From NCBI GenBank assembly GCA_050309765.1, contig JBNRMU010000099.1, forward strand, positions 1-14,797: a stretch of DNA of 14,797 nt, in the 5' to 3' direction. A program made the position numbers and the translations under genes. The notes beneath the pieces were generated by a model. The model ran no database searches. It was not told the origin of the DNA and saw only the letters and a program-made list of their open reading frames with translations. Source of the DNA: CALWRM01 sp050309765 (GTDB lineage: Bacteria; Bacillota; Clostridia; Christensenellales; UBA1750). The stretch's first letter is position 1. Each line of letters opens with the position of its first letter. Of this stretch, positions 14,620 to 14,797 are shown in pieces.

Positions 14620-14669
14620 GTACTCAGCCTGCTTGCACAAGGAGACGGCGTGCAGGTAAAAAACCAATG

Positions 14670-14699
14670 CAAAGGCCATGCTGCGAAGCATGGCCTTTG
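14670..14699 (-). terminator. Rho-independent terminator of the minus-strand gene entering from the right
   Basis: A 13-bp stem (14670-14682 with 14687-14699) has a four-base loop. On the minus strand it is followed by CATTGGTTTTTTACC, a T-run after a short spacer. Its core stem AAAGGCCATGCT is the same as in the terminator at 7156-7187. Confidence 0.75.
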
Positions 14700-14751
14700 A
14701 CGTGTAGATCGCAGAATTCTTTGCTTGGGAGCAAGCTCCCGCTTTTATGGT

Positions 14752-14797
14752 TTACTGAATATCCTCATCGCCGAAGGGATCGCCGCACTCGGGGCAG
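14752..14797 (-). CDS. C-terminal end of a protein with a CxxCG zinc-ribbon tail, 5' part outside window
   Basis: Reading in from the right edge on the minus strand, the last codons spell CPECGDPFGDEDIQ before TAA at 14752-14754. CPECG is half of a zinc-binding ribbon; the partner cysteine pair would lie upstream, outside the window. The acidic tail is common in small zinc-ribbon proteins. I cannot name the family from 14 residues. The terminator at 14670-14699 belongs to this gene. Between them, a small hairpin (14727-14740) is visible. Confidence 0.45.
   Translation of the reverse strand, partial: CPECGDPFGDEDIQ

Noticed and set aside
1..14797. CRISPR arrays, tRNA or rRNA genes, IS elements
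   Set aside because: No regularly spaced repeats, no cloverleaf with CCA-type end, no rRNA-like conserved stretches and no transposase frame were found by eye.

Overview
The window looks like chromosomal DNA from a GC-rich Clostridia-type Firmicute. The evidence is strong purine-rich Shine-Dalgarno sites before most genes, a methionine-specifying T-box leader on metG, a methionyl-tRNA synthetase carrying its own C-terminal tRNA-binding domain, metG next to tatD, and many Rho-independent terminators. I cannot name a genus.

Positions 1-420 hold the 3' end of a secreted-type beta-propeller-like protein and its terminator. Positions 555-7145 (+) form a seven-gene operon that reads as the structural module of a short-tailed (podovirus-like) phage. 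In order these are the portal, a small scaffold-like protein, an N4-gp56-type major capsid protein, a head-tail adaptor candidate, a beta-propeller tail hub/nozzle, an unrecognised 206-residue protein, and a putative ejection protein with a peptidoglycan-binding-like N-terminus. The order parallels the virion operon of P22. No terminase, integrase, lysis, replication or receptor-binding gene is in the window, and the operon is closed by terminators and host-type genes on both sides. A strong terminator directly after the capsid gene would give excess capsid over the downstream proteins.

Positions 7146-10290 (-) hold a metG-tatD operon driven by a fully consensus promoter and a T-box leader. 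The metG frame is broken by one apparent missing base. Positions 10321-12074 (+) hold a small FMN nitroreductase-like gene and an ANT(6)-family aminoglycoside adenylyltransferase homologue. The latter has lost its nucleotidyltransferase active-site motifs and is AT-richer than its surroundings.

Positions 12088-14619 (-) are a complete polar amino-acid ABC importer: lipoprotein, permease and ATPase, with a good promoter and an ARG-box-like palindrome upstream. The binding protein is the most striking protein here. Its two lobes appear in circularly permuted order relative to the GlnH/HisJ fold, yet the expected ligand-contact positions are retained. The window ends in the last 14 codons of a minus-strand gene with a CxxC zinc-ribbon tail.
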